This document shows positions 12,055 through 23,813 of a stretch of DNA of 64,000 bases, in pieces. The DNA is taken from the NCBI GenBank assembly GCA_973895155.1, contig OZ316897.1, forward strand, positions 22,506,001 to 22,570,000, written 5' to 3'. The DNA is from Marsupella aquatica. Taxonomy: Eukaryota > Marchantiophyta. Positions within the stretch are counted from its first letter, which is position 1. Each line of letters starts with the position of its first letter. The notes below the pieces were generated by a model, which made no database searches, was not told the DNA's origin, and saw only the letters and a list, made by a program, of their open reading frames with translations. A program made the translations under genes and the position numbers.

Positions 12055-14312
12055 ATGGCTACATCGAGCGAGGAAGGTTTGAGCTGCCTGTCGGGAACTG
12101 GCCAGCTTCTGTCGAAGAGTTGGAAGAACCCAGGAGATGAATATCCAGTCACTCCGCTTCTGCTACGTAATGCCAGTGCTGTAATGCCGAGTGAGCTTCT
12201 TGACCATGCAGGTGTTGCAGCAGGGAACTTAGATGACAAACAACTGGCCAAGGTGCAGTACGATTTTTACCGGCTGCAGCAGGGTGATGGTCCTCCTGTC
12301 TCGAAGAACCGTCATGAGTCTGCACTTGATGAATCCAAACGTTATCATGATGCAGTCAAGTCCAACTATCTGGGTTTTCAAGCGAATTTGGCGAACTCGT
12401 ACACCCATTTGTCGCACTACTTGGATAACCATGTGAGAACCCGTAACTCGTACACCCATTTGTCGCACTACTTGGATAACCATGTGAGAACCCGTAACGT
12501 GCTAGCATGAATCGTCCAAAATGGAGTGATTACTCGAAATCTTTCAATGTTTACTGAACGATTTTGGGTGCAGATGTGATTTCGTAAATTGAAACTCAAT
12601 GGGCTAGCTAGATACCTAGCACGAATCGTCCTTAATAAAGAGTGATTAGTCCACATTCTTTCATTGAATGATTTAGGTTGCTGATATGATTTTGTTGGAA
12701 CTCAGTGGGCTGTATAGCTAGGATGTCAATCGATATGGCTTTTGTTAGTTACTTGTTCTAATAAATTCTGCCTCTTATCTGTACGCTGCAGTTGAACAAC
12801 ATTGGAGACCCTTTTCTAACAGGGAACCATATGAATCAGACGAAATATATGGAGCGAGCAGTTCTGGACTACTTTGCAGCCCTTTGGAGGGCGGAGTGGC
12901 CTCACGACTGCTACCAAAAGGCATCTGCTGCAGACAATGGCCCTGCTAGACCCCAGAATCCAAGCTCGTATTGGGGCTTTGTTCTCTCGATGGGATGCAC
13001 GGAGGGTACATTGTATGGCCTATGGAATGGACGTGACTATCTCGAGGGCAAAGTCATGCTCATGGACGAAGTATTAGGCGAGAAGGAGAGCACCAAGGAG
13101 CTATCCACATTAACACCGCCAAAATACGGGATGCCCAAACACCTGCTCTATAAAAGAAGAAGGGGATTTGCACATGATCCGAGCGTCAATCGACTGACAC
13201 CGATATGCTTCTTTTCTGAGGATTCCCATTACTCTCTCCAGAAGTCCATGGTGATCCTTAACATTCGCACGTTCCACGATGAGGCCACGCAAGAGGACGC
13301 CTATGGAAACATGAAGTACCCGAAGTGTCCATTGAGAGGGTATGACACTTGGCCAGAGAAAGTGCCTTCGAATCCTGATGGATCTATGAATGTGGAAGCT
13401 CTCATGACGTTGGTAGAATTCTTCGCTTCGAAAGGGTACCCTCCCCTGATCTGCTTCAACTTCGGCACGACTTTCAAGGGTTCGTATGATGATGTGGAAA
13501 GAGCTTCCCAGTTGCTGATTCCCATTCTGGATAAATATGAGCTCCTCGAACGTGTTTTAGAAGTCAAGGGCAAAAATGGAAGTAGGATCAGAGTGAAACG
13601 AAATGGTTTCTGGATCCATGTGGACGGTGCTCTGGGTGCAGCGTACATCCCTTTCCTCAGGATGGCTCAAGCGTGCGGCAAGTTCCCAAAAGACCTCACG
13701 GTGCCTGAGTTCGACTTCGCCTTGAGAGGGCCCAAGAGGAAGAATGGGTCTACCGAGAAAGACTACAGTCATGTGGAAGTCGTTCACTCCATCGCTATGA
13801 GTGCTCACAAATACATTGGAGCTCCGTTCCCAACGGGTATCTACATGACCAAAAGCAAATTGCAACTGATGCCTCCCGAAATTCCGAACGTTGTTGGAAC
13901 GCCTGACACTACCTTTGCCGGTTCTCGAAACGGTCTCGCGAGTGTCATTCTATGGGATCACTTCGCCCGTCACTCGTTCGACCAACTAATGGAGAAGGCA
14001 GTGTATACGCAGACCGTAGCCACTTATCTAGTAGAGAGCTTGCAGAAGCTGCATGATTTGGTGAAGGAGGGGAAGGTTCATCCCCACTTGAAGGATCGTG
14101 ATTTGTGGATCCAGCGTTGGAGTCGCTCCTTAGGTGTAGTTTTTAGAAGACCAAATGACCAGATTGTCAAGAAATACTGTCTCTCAAAGGAAACAGAAAG
14201 TGGGCGGTATCTGGTTCATGCTTATGCTATGGAGCATGTTACTAATGATTTGATTGATAAGTTCATCCTAGACCTGTCAAAGGATGGTGCATTTGAGGAC
14301 CAAAGCAGCTAG
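12055..14312 (+). CDS. PLP-dependent group II amino-acid decarboxylase (histidine/serine decarboxylase-like)
   Basis: A cytosolic-type fold I PLP enzyme expected to decarboxylate an amino acid to an amine; the substrate (histidine, serine or an aromatic) cannot be read from sequence. Exon 1 is 12055-12432 (126 codons) or extends to 12483; exon 2 is 12792-14312. The intron has gtgaga donors and a ctgcag acceptor at 12791. Exon 2 opens with NNIGDPF, diagnostic of this family, and contains HVDGALGAAYIPF (PLP-binding Asp) and SAHKYIGAPFPTG, whose Lys should form the Schiff base. Total length is about 632 residues, long for the family because of an N-terminal extension. The ATG at 12055 has a good context (ggtgATGG). 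An AATAAA at 14480 is a candidate polyadenylation signal. The frame is intact, making this the only clearly functional host gene in the window. Confidence 0.88.
12394..12495 (+). repeat. 51-bp tandem duplication across the exon 1/intron 1 junction
   Basis: Two identical 51-bp units, 12394-12444 and 12445-12495, each contain the last 13 codons of exon 1 plus the donor gtgagaacccgt. This gives two 5' splice sites, after 12432 and after 12483. Because 51 is a multiple of three, using the second site adds 17 in-frame residues just before NNIGDPF. Confidence 0.92.
12500..12720 (+). repeat. Imperfect tandem duplication inside intron 1
   Basis: Two diverged units of about 110 bp: one begins gctagcatgaatcgtcc (about 12500), the other cctagcacgaatcgtcc (about 12615). 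Both continue through agtgatta, ctttcaatg/ctttcattg and actcagtgggct-like strings. It is intronic with no coding role, and shows that this locus duplicates repeatedly. Confidence 0.7.
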
Positions 14313-14479
14313 GAAACCCCACATAAGTAGAGACACAATGAGGACCATAGGGCTGAAGAAATAACGTCAGATATTGAAATTGGACTTTAAGCAAGAAATC
14401 TTGCAACACCACTTTTGTAGGATTGTAAATATTGATTTAGCCTTATTTTCAAAATCCCCTTCAAATGGGTAGTTTGAGC

Positions 14480-14485
14480 AATAAA
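14480..14485 (+). terminator. Candidate polyadenylation signal of the decarboxylase
   Basis: AATAAA, 168 bp after the TAG stop, the first canonical hexamer downstream. Plant signals are loose, so this is only a candidate. Confidence 0.4.
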
Positions 14486-15743
14486 TCTTGCAACTCCTTT
14501 GGTAGGAAGCGCGATATATTAATTTAGCATTATAATTGCCAATCTAGGCTGCCATTCTTCTCGTAGCGAATGTAATATAAATTCATAACTTTCAAGTTTT
14601 GTCAAGAATGAGAGAAGCCCCTGCTTAATTAGCAACAGTGACCCTTGCTCTTGTCAATTTTGTTTGTTTGCACCTTTACTGCATGTAGCTGTCTGGTTCG
14701 AAATCAATATTTGAAGAAGCCAAGGCATGCCGGCCAGACTTTGTTTCTGGTGGACAGGTCCATCCTCGTATGTGATGCGATTTGGATGCAATCTGGCTGG
14801 ATTCTGGCTCCCATTGTAGCTCTTTGCTTATGCAATCATGGTACTTGCTGAGACGAATTGCATTGAGAGTCGAGGATGTACTTGACCACTTATTGCTGGT
14901 TCTACGCTGTCTAGTCTCCTTGTTACTGGATACCAAGAGACCGTGTGTGCAAGGTGCTGTCCGGCTTAGAGTCCCTGTCTGGTGTTATGTGCTGATATGT
15001 CCCTTCCCCCGAGTAATGGTGACTTGTCTCTTTTCTCGTTTGAACTGGCTGCGGTCAAGGTGTGTAAGGTAAAACTTTTGTAAGGGCTTTTTAAGGGGGG
15101 TTTTTAGAGTAATGGTGACCTCCCCATTCCTGCACTGACTAGAAACCCTAGCCGTGGTTGCAGCACGCACCTTTGGGAATCACTTAGTGTAAAAAAAACA
15201 CGGGAGAACAAACCAATAAAATTTGAAAAAATAAACTGAAATAAAAACAAAACCTTTGTACCCATTATTATACAACTTTAACAAAGTTTTAAACATCTTG
15301 TTGAATATAAAAATAATATGTTTACCAAAATTGGATTCTTAAAGGTCTTTAGTAGAATTTTTTGATTATAATTATTAGCCTGACAAGATTAAAAATGACC
15401 TTCACATGTTCACCCCCCATTTTAATAGTCCAATGAGTGATTCCCTAGGGAGCCCGCAACACCAACTGGCACTTTTTTTCTGCCTTGTACAGCTGACCAT
15501 GCTGGCAACTATAGCCGACAATCACAACCTTTTTTTCTTGCGCAACCGCCTGTATACGCAGGGTACAAGCATACTCCAACTACACTCCTATATGCCCTAA
15601 CACGCTTGCCCGTACATACCCAATGTTTTAAGAGGCTTAACCCCCCTTTGAAGACCTTTGTTCATTGTTCCCAGTTTCTTTCTATTGGCTTTCGCTCCTC
15701 CCATGACCAATAACCCAAATATGGGGAACCCGGGAGGGGGAAT
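14486..15743. other. Gene-free stretch
   Basis: No supported gene or structured repeat. Short ORFs on both strands overlap one another and have no recognisable motifs. Confidence 0.5.
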
Positions 15744-17055
15744 CCTTGGGCCCTCAGCGTTACTAGGTACAAGAAGGACATGCAAAGTAATTTTTATAAT
15801 AGTTTTTAAAGTAGGCAAAATCCCTCTATATACATTCGACACAATATTAGTTTACAATAAGGCTCTTATCAAATACATGTCACATTAATCTTATGCAAGG
15901 GCGACTGCAAGGGTACCCAAAATGCCACTTAGTATACACGTCACTATATGCCTGGTTGGCACACATGTCATCACTTTGTTTGCACACGTGTCCATATAGT
16001 AAATTAGACATTTAAATAATTATTTGTGGTCTTAAGGCAAGTTTGGTTTAATTGGTGGTCCCCCTTATGGTGGGACAAATGGGTTTAGGTAAACATGCAT
16101 GTTTACCGCATGTTTAGGAGTTAAGTTGGGAGTTGAGTAAATGTTGGGCCATGACTCGGGGGGGGGGGGGGGTCACTATATGAAGGGTCATACATCACGT
16201 GCGACGGTTGGGATCATTTATAACCCCCCTAAGTCACTTTCTATAAAGTTGTACGACACCAATCATGTGATGACACGTATGTATTTTGCAATTAAACAAC
16301 CCTATGTTCCATTGAAGACTTAATAAGTTTTCCACCAAAACCATTTAAACGACCCTATACTTCGTCGCACGTGATATGCCACTTCCATGGAAGTGACCCC
16401 CCCCCCCCCCCGAGGGCCATGCTCTTTGGGATTGATGGAGATCCATGGATCAACCCCACATTGACAGACAATATTACTTTTGAATTTCCTATAATCAAAC
16501 AGCCAGGTATGAGGCTAAATGTGTTTGTTTGTGTGTGTGTGTGTGTGTTGGGGGGGGGGGATAATTGGGGGCTCAAACAATGTTTGTTATAGTTGGTTTA
16601 GACTTTGGAGTATTATTCCTGGATTATACATATAGTACTCATGAAACCGGGCATGAAACTATAAGTTTAGAGGCTTGCACTTTTGCAAACACTGAGAGGA
16701 GAGTGCATGCCTGTCTGCATACTATAGGAAAAACTATCATTCTCTGGTCCTTATTTTGCTTATCTATATAAAATATGTACCCTGAATATTGGGCGTAACA
16801 TACACCCCTACGCAAATTTAAAGTCTTATCTATTCAGTATGATATTTGCAATTTTAAAAATTCAAGGGTGTTTCAATTCCTTGAAGAACTCTATTATAAT
16901 TTACAAAAGGATAAAACTTAATAGGAAAAGTTAATATAATTTTTACATTAACAAGAAGATTTTTTTTTGTGAACAAAAATATTACTTAGAAGGGGTACAC
17001 GGGGGTGTCTGTTCTCAGGGGGATCACTTAATATAGTAAGAGTGAGGGCCCGGGG
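15744..17055. mobile_element. Probable non-autonomous element with GGGCCC-type ends, containing a nested MITE
   Basis: The left end ccttgggccctcagcgttac and right end gagtgagggcccgggg are inverted. The left end resembles that of 60288-60465 (both continue as ggac.tgcaaa). The flanks (gggggaat versus ggatgccc) are not a clean duplication, so boundaries are tentative. A family 1-like MITE (16155-16414) sits inside, and a TG microsatellite is at about 16525-16548. Confidence 0.5.
16155..16414 (-). mobile_element. MITE related to family 1, 260 bp, with G/C homopolymer ends
   Basis: Starts ctcggggg (a long G run) and ends in a long C run followed by cgag. The flanking octamers ggccatga and ggccatgc match at seven of eight. 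Near the right it carries tatacttcgtcgcacgtgat, the inverted family 1 signature. The expanded G and C runs at the termini are unusual. Confidence 0.75.
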
Positions 17056-18560
17056 GGATGCCCCCTTGTGAGACCTGCTCAACTATACAGGAATATTCCA
17101 AAAAAAAGTTATTTTTTAGCCATCCGTCAAAGATTCTATCCAACAAACGATAAAGTTTTGCGTTTGTTTTTGGCAATGTGGTGGCCACTAGAATTAGCAA
17201 CTTGTACATCAAACAAATTAATTGCATTTCTAACTCAGTCTATATTTTGGTTATTTTTGAGGTGGTCAAAATGGGGAAGTTTTTCAAGGTTTTACCCATC
17301 CGACCAAAAAGTTAATAAGTTTTTAGTCAAATTTGGGTGTTGATTTGGAATTGGTATCCCTGTAGTATCCAAGGACTCATTTTTTGCTTTTGATCTTAGT
17401 TTTTGCTGCAGCAGGAAAAATGCGAACTAAGTATGCTCACACTTCTTGATTGGTCCATCATTGCGTTACCCAAAAACATGGCCACAAACAATTAACTATG
17501 TGGTGACAACAACACCATGATGGCCATAATGATAATGCATGCATGGGTGTAATATATAACAATATGGTTGCTATGTATGCAATTTAGACAAAACTGGACT
17601 TTTGAAAAATAATCCTAAATTCACTATATATGTATATAATTATATATCTAAATGATTCATACTACTAGATACAAGTATAGACTTATTTATAGTCAAATAT
17701 TTGACAACTTGAATACGTGATAATTATGTGCTGATTAACATAATATATTAATATTAATATGTGTTTGATCTTGTATTGAGTTAATATAGTATTCTGGAAA
17801 TCTAGAAATTGTCCGAATCCCAGTTGTCAACTTGTCACAACATAGGTGATAATATAGGTGGCCTCAACAACACATAATACACAAGTTCAATAATTTTATT
17901 TGTCTCATTTGCATTTAACAAGAAGCCTTAAATGATGAGTAACAAGCCCATACTTTAGGAACTCTGACTTGCGAAAAAATCAGAAAACAACCAAAAACTC
18001 AGAAAAAGTGCCAAAATTAGCACCTGTTTTAGGACAAAAATATGAAATGAACAAAATATGACATCAACTGTTTATGTTTTCTAGAGCCTCAAAATCACCA
18101 AAATCAAGTGAAGTTACATTCCACCAATAAATGCCCTCAAATGCAACACTCTTATCGACAATTGTCTCACAAAATTTACACGAGTTGTCTCTTGAGTGGA
18201 CAACTAAATCACCTCCAAAAGTAGTTGTCGTTGAAAACCAGAAAATGAAAGACTACCACTTAGCGTGATACACATTATTGTGAAAAGAAGACAAGGAGGA
18301 TAGAAATGACACCATGTAATTGAATTAAAACAGAACCCACTAAGAAAATATTAAACTACAAATTTCTCAAGAAACTTGAACCATGAATTTGTGAATAAGT
18401 GATAGAGATAATTTGAAAAATTGAAAATTTTGAAGTTATCCATATTTTTCAATGGTAATGTCACAAACAATAACTACTTTTCATTACGCAGATCCAGAAG
18501 TCCTCAATTCTTGAAACAAAATACCCCTAGATTGATCTCCTACTGGGGTTCTAGCTAATC
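17056..18560. other. AT-rich, gene-free stretch
   Basis: No supported gene. The sequence is AT-rich with an ATAT-rich patch (17620-17760). Confidence 0.45.
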
Positions 18561-18589
18561 AACTCTCTTGTTCTTGCTCTTTCTCTTCT

Positions 18590-20490
18590 GCCAAAAATTC
18601 AGTCAATCGGGGTTTGATTTGATCTGCTAATTTTTCGTACAATGTATCTTCTTCTCGTAGTTTACGGCTTCTGGTAAGTACTTGGCTTTCCAAGGATCTG
18701 ACTTGGTCTTTACAGCATGGCATAAATGATGTAAAAATTATTTATGTTTTATGTTTTAAAACATAAATCATTTTTGGAATGTTGAACTCATGACGCTAGT
18801 CAATTCTTTCCACCTTGGCCACCCAAAATCTCTGTGCTTCCTCTCCAGCAACAGAAATAAAAGTGTTGACTTGAAGATTTGAAATGTCTCCTTCCATGTT
18901 CTCCTTCTCTGCATCTATCTTCCCTTGATTCCGTTAAGGACCCACGTTTATATCTTTGGTAGGTCTGTATGCTTTCTCTTCAATTTCCTCTTCATTGACA
19001 AGGCCTCTGGGAACTTCAGCATCAACAACAATCTCCTCTTGTGAACGTGGCCATTGAGAAGGGAAAATCAAATGAATGGTCTTTGATCAAGGAGCAAGGA
19101 TTTATTCAACTCCCGTTGTTCTTCAAAAAACCTTCTCCACTGGTTCACTTGCTCTTCTGAGAATAATGTTTCAACTGCAAGTATTCCACTTTGAATCTCA
19201 TTTGACAAATCATCCATGTCCTTCAAAGTCATTCTTGAAGAACTAGACATATTTGGTTGAGTCCTTGTCACGCTCTTACCCCCCTTCTTGAAAAGTGATA
19301 ATCCTGGAGTGCAACCTATGAATCACCTTTTCTGGCTACTCTTCCCGGGCCTCTTGCCTCAAAAATTTCATGCCTCTATCAGGTTTCCAAGTTGATTACG
19401 TGGAAAATGTTTTCCCCCATTGGGTTGGAACTTGATCTTCCAACTTGTCAAATGTAGATTTGTACTGGTGGTGAAAGGTAACATTTCAAATCCTTTCAAT
19501 GACTAAAGGTGGATCTGAGAAGGCATATTGACAAAAATCATATGTTTCCTCTAAAAGAGTGATATTGGTTGGCCAGGGTTGATATGGCTCACATATAATA
19601 TCACATAGGCTTTCGTATGTGAATGCCTAAAACCTTGCCAGTCGTTTAGAAAATTGACTAAACATTTTCAATATCTATTTGGTCGTGTGTGTGTCCAGCC
19701 AATAAGAATCCTAGTTTGATTTTCCGAAAAACCTTTCTTTGAATCAACATATGAAGAAAGTCAAAGAGTAAAGTGTTTTTTTTCTCTCTACTGGTATTAT
19801 CAAGTTGAAGATAGAGAACAGGTGGGAGGCCACCAGGCATTCCGATTTGTGAAACACCCTTTGTAGGATTGTGACCGTCAAGTTTCCATCATTATGCAAT
19901 ACAGGATAATTAAGAAACACTCTTGAAAAGAGTGCATCATTGAAAATTGGACATCCGACAACCTACATTTGGATCAAACATGTTTCATCCACTGATTTTG
20001 GAGGCCACAGCCAATGAGGCAACCTTGTCTTCTTCTAATCCATACCCATCAATGACAATTCCCAAATATTTATCAGGATTTTAACAACATTTCTTCTGGT
20101 GCTTGGCAAGTTTCTCACGTTCTTTGGATTGTTGGTCTCTATGTTTTTGTAACACAATCTCCCCTTGCCCTGGAAAAACAACTTGTTAATTTCTTCCAAA
20201 AAATAGAAATAATGTGCTAAGCCATATTTTCTTGAAACACATAACTTTTCAAACATAGAACTTACTTTTTTTGGTCTCCAAGATAGCTTGGTCCCAAATT
20301 GATTTGAACTCCTTGCAATCTGCACAAGCACTGAATCAATTGACTGGAGGGATCTTCACATGATTAAATTCTTGAGTCCAAACTTTCAAGAATTTTTGGT
20401 AGGATATTTTTTATGATTCATCAATCCTGACATAGTTGGAGTCGTAGATCTTCCATACCTCCAGCTATTGTATGCTAACAAAAGCAAATA
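18590..20490 (-). pseudogene. Decayed DUF7869-like transposase (copy D)
   Basis: A degenerate relative of the element A transposase (34268-37219). Read on the minus strand, the segment at 20331-20035 gives a lysine-rich lead-in. That at 19840-19658 keeps LYLQLDNTSREKKN and GFLLAGHTHDQID, the conserved Asp/Asn and His-Thr-His motifs of the family. A later segment (about 18890-18850) keeps FWVAKV, matching FWMAKV in element A. Frames are broken by several stops and shifts, for example around 19980-20040 and 19650. No TIR or palindrome array was found around it, so it may be an older solo fragment or an element whose ends have decayed. Confidence 0.75.
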
Positions 20491-20499
20491 TCATGATCA

Positions 20500-21560
20500 A
20501 ATATATGCTAAAAACTTTGTGTTCGTTCCCATGGAAGAACAAGAATGGGATGAAAATATATTTTAAAGTGGTTTGAGTGCATGGTTTAGAGATGGTACTC
20601 AACATAGACAGTTATAAGAAAAATAAGATCTTAAACAAAACACAGACAATTAACAAAATAGAAACAAAAATGATATTTGCTTAATAATAGAATCTTAGAG
20701 CTTTTAGAGGTATAGTTTAGCAATATTTAACTTCATCACCATGTCTTAAGAAAGAGCAATGGCATTATTTGAGACGTTGATAAGTCAAACATAACCTTGC
20801 TATAACTGCTCTCTAGGTTTCTATCATAAATCCAGGTTTAAGAAGTGTCTATGCTCACAAAACCCAAGATAAGTTTTGGATTGTGTGTATAGTAGTGTGT
20901 CATTAAAATGCCGGCAACAAGTTTCCTTCTTCAGCGATGCGCAATTCCAAAGAAAAACTAATGCACTTATTCAGTATACCACAATGGTACTTCAAATCCG
21001 TGAATTAAGAATGTTGCTATTTCTTAACATATAGATTTCTCTTTCTTGATTACATGCCATACTTATCTTCCAAAGATAAGTCCTTCATGTAAATATAGAA
21101 CTTGACAACAAATGTTGTACTAGTTTGAATTAGGCACTGACCAACGGATCTTCCAATACAAACACCAAGTTGTATTTTTATGAGTTTTACTTCTTACGGT
21201 AATTGCAACATGCATTACCATACAAAGGATGGGTAGACTCCTAGCACACGTAATCAAATTTCAAGGCATGAAAATTTTCCTTGCAAAACTGTATTACAAG
21301 TACAAGGAACAAAACTCCAAGATGAGGAGATGCAAATAACTATCCACAGTGTCTCAAAATGAGACTGGTACAATCACAATAAGTAAACAAAAATTGTCGA
21401 TTGGATAAGAAGAATGAAGAGACATGCCTCTTCATTTCCTACGTCTAAACTAAGTAAACTAAATACAACTTTGACTAAAGAATAGTCAAGTAATCAAAAC
21501 TAGAATAAGCTAAATAAAAAGGTCTACAAACTAAAGAACCTCATAGGGGTAGCAAGGATC
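20500..21560. repeat. Retroelement-like dispersed repeat, copy 1
   Basis: Shares a series of short blocks in the same order with 53150-54650: ttcgttcccat..gaacaagatggg, attaaaatgccggcaac and gaagagacatgcctcttcat. No ORF. This is the pattern expected of LTR or leader sequence from one diverged retroelement family; the type is uncertain. Confidence 0.45.
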
Positions 21561-21575
21561 ATCAGTTATCAGCCA

Positions 21576-21612
21576 CTGATAACTGATATCAGCGGCTGAT
21601 ATCAGTTATCAG
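21576..21612. repeat. Perfect 17-bp inverted repeat, 3-base loop
   Basis: The arm ctgataactgatatcag (21576-21592) is exactly the reverse complement of ctgatatcagttatcag (21596-21612), separated by cgg. A further partial copy precedes it (atcagttatcag near 21561). It would form a strong hairpin in DNA or RNA. It lies outside any recognised gene. Confidence 0.85.
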
Positions 21613-22025
21613 TTTTTTCGCCGAATTTTTTTGAATCTCAACTGAGCAGCTGAGATGACGACTTTGCACTTCCACGCATCTCATCTCAGCTAGGCAACTG
21701 ACATTGACTCAATCTCAACTGACCTCGCCGAGATCGGCGTGCGGACAATTTTTTTAAAAAAAATTCTTGAAAATTAGTTCTCAGCATGCGGCTCCTCATT
21801 GTGTTCTTGATCCGTATCAATCCAAAGCAGTTGAATGTTCCTTATGGTCTCTTTTTCTATTCAATGCTTTCTTTCAATCTCCATAGCCCTTCAAAAAAAT
21901 TCATGGCCTCCTTGTTCAGCCGTGGAGAGGCTCGTGCTGATAACGTGTGATAGGATAATGAATAGTAACCGTCAATAGAATGAGTAGAGTCATGGTACAT
22001 ATAGGTGTGCAGGGTGACAGGTTGG

Positions 22026-23016
22026 TCAGGTCAATGGGTAGAGACTAACACTCACGATAATGAATAAGTCATGGCTCACTGGTCTTCCGGATGGGATGTC
22101 CATCCGGTTTGATCCAAACAAAATAATCTGGTGGCCATGGAATGTCTGGGGCTGGAAGAGAGAAAGATGCAATGACCTTTCTACAATGGTAAACCCAACT
22201 TCACAAGTCAGGAGTCTCAATCAATGGCAATCTCAGCTTGTCGATAGGTAGCCATAGAATACCACAAGAAATTGGAACCATGTCATAGGTATGTGGAAAA
22301 GGAAAAGACTCATGACCAAACATAAGTGGAGGTAAGGGAGGTGCAAGAGGAATGCGTGCATCGATGAGTGACGTGATCATCTTATCAAACTCGGCGAGGA
22401 AGGAAAAAAAGAGACTCAATATTGGCAACAGAAGAGACAATAGGAGGCTGAGACATCAAAGGGGTAAGAGCTATAAAGGATACACTGGGAGGCTCTACAA
22501 TCTCAAGCTCAGTCTCGGGGATAAACTCAAGAATGTTTTCATTTCCTTCCCTGGTAGGAGAGGAAAATGAATCATTAGGGGGTGATAGGGTGGTATCCTT
22601 GATGGGGAAAAATGGATCTGGAGGGGGTATTGGTGAAGGGGGTAAAGGGGGTGTAGGTGTCGAGGGAAGAGGAAGTAAATGATCAACAATAGATATCTCC
22701 GGCTCATCCGCATCCATAGGGTGGTCAGGCTGTGGTGAAGGTGCAGGAGGTGAAGCATGAGGGGTGGGGTGGAATGAGACTCGGAAAGCAAAGTACAAAT
22801 ACGATCAAGTAATTGAATGGGAGTACAACTCAAGAGTATAGTGGCCTCATCTACCAAATGTTGGTTGAAACCAGCCACACTAGCTAGTCTCTCGGCATCA
22901 CCAACAAAATCAGTCCATGACGTGTAAGAAGTGGAAGCAACAAAAAAGGGAGAAGTCATCCCTAGTAAATCCGATGCTACAATTATCGGGAAGCACATAA
23001 TCCAATGAGATTGCAT
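22026..23016 (-). pseudogene. Unidentified proline-rich coding remnant
   Basis: Overlapping minus-strand frames suggest one broken gene. An N-terminal part near 23016-22800 reads SWTDFVGDAERLASVAGF; a Pro/Ser-rich middle spans 22798-22440; a part with GILWLPIDKLRLPL spans 22440-22201. Frames shift at about 22800 and 22440. It resembles a structural or gag-like remnant, but I recognise no family. Confidence 0.35.
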
Positions 23017-23287
23017 TTACTGATAAGTGCACACCCTTTTTTTTAGTAAAGGAAAATTTGAACTTATGGACATCAAATTTATGGCAAGTATTCACATTTT
23101 GTGTAATGAGTCACACGGCTGCTCTCCTGTGGAGATGCCATTTATTAGTAAGTGAAAATTTTAGGGGATGTGCACTTATCAAGGAATGGAAAAACAAATT
23201 AGTGTAATCGGATAGTGAGAGTGTCACTTATCTAGAGTTTATTGTATTTGCATGTGCTCAAACTGTGTAAAACTAAAAAGAAGAAGT

Positions 23288-23710
23288 TTACAAAATGGCA
23301 TTCGCCGCACTTGCAATTCTAGGCCACAAATCTGCACACTCCTTCGCAATTGGTCCCGTGATCGCAGATCCTTTCATCTCTCCCTTTGGATTCACGATGA
23401 CTCTCGCATTATCTTCAAAGTACATAAACACGTCGTCTTTGCAGCGCCACGGCTTCCTTTGCCTAACAATGACAGCAGGCATGACCTTCTTTCTTAGATC
23501 AGGTTTCCCCTTCTTGACTGTGGCCATCACCAGATCACGTGCTGCAGCTGCGGGCAGCCTGTTCAGGTATCCTTTTACTCCTTTCACTGAGATAATATAA
23601 AGGTTCTTTGCACCAGTATTATTGGCACAATTCACCATAGCACTGACGGGCAGAGCAAGTGACATACAGAACTTGTTCCCGGAGGAACCTCTGCACCCTC
23701 ACTTTGACAT
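23288..23710 (-). pseudogene. RPL23: Retrocopy of cytosolic ribosomal protein uL14 (L23)
   Basis: Translated from 23710 downwards, the frame matches uL14 of the 60S subunit over its full 140 codons. It includes [37 protein letters not shown] and [14 protein letters not shown], ending ASAANAIL with TAA at 23290-23288. It has no introns, whereas plant uL14 genes normally do. Codon 4 is TGA (MSK*G), in place of the family's CGA-encoded Arg, so initiation at the normal ATG would stop at once. Substitutions at usually invariant sites ([10 protein letters not shown]) also point to decay. Initiation at the internal Met at 23665 would lack the N-terminal tail. Best read as a processed pseudogene. Confidence 0.9.
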
Positions 23711-23813
23711 CATAATTGCTTCCTTTCAGACCGCTCCTGCTCTCAAAGACCCCGAGTGAATCAATCCCTCCTCCGCCTGCCTTAACTGGTGATAGTTTGT
23801 GGTTGTTACTCAT

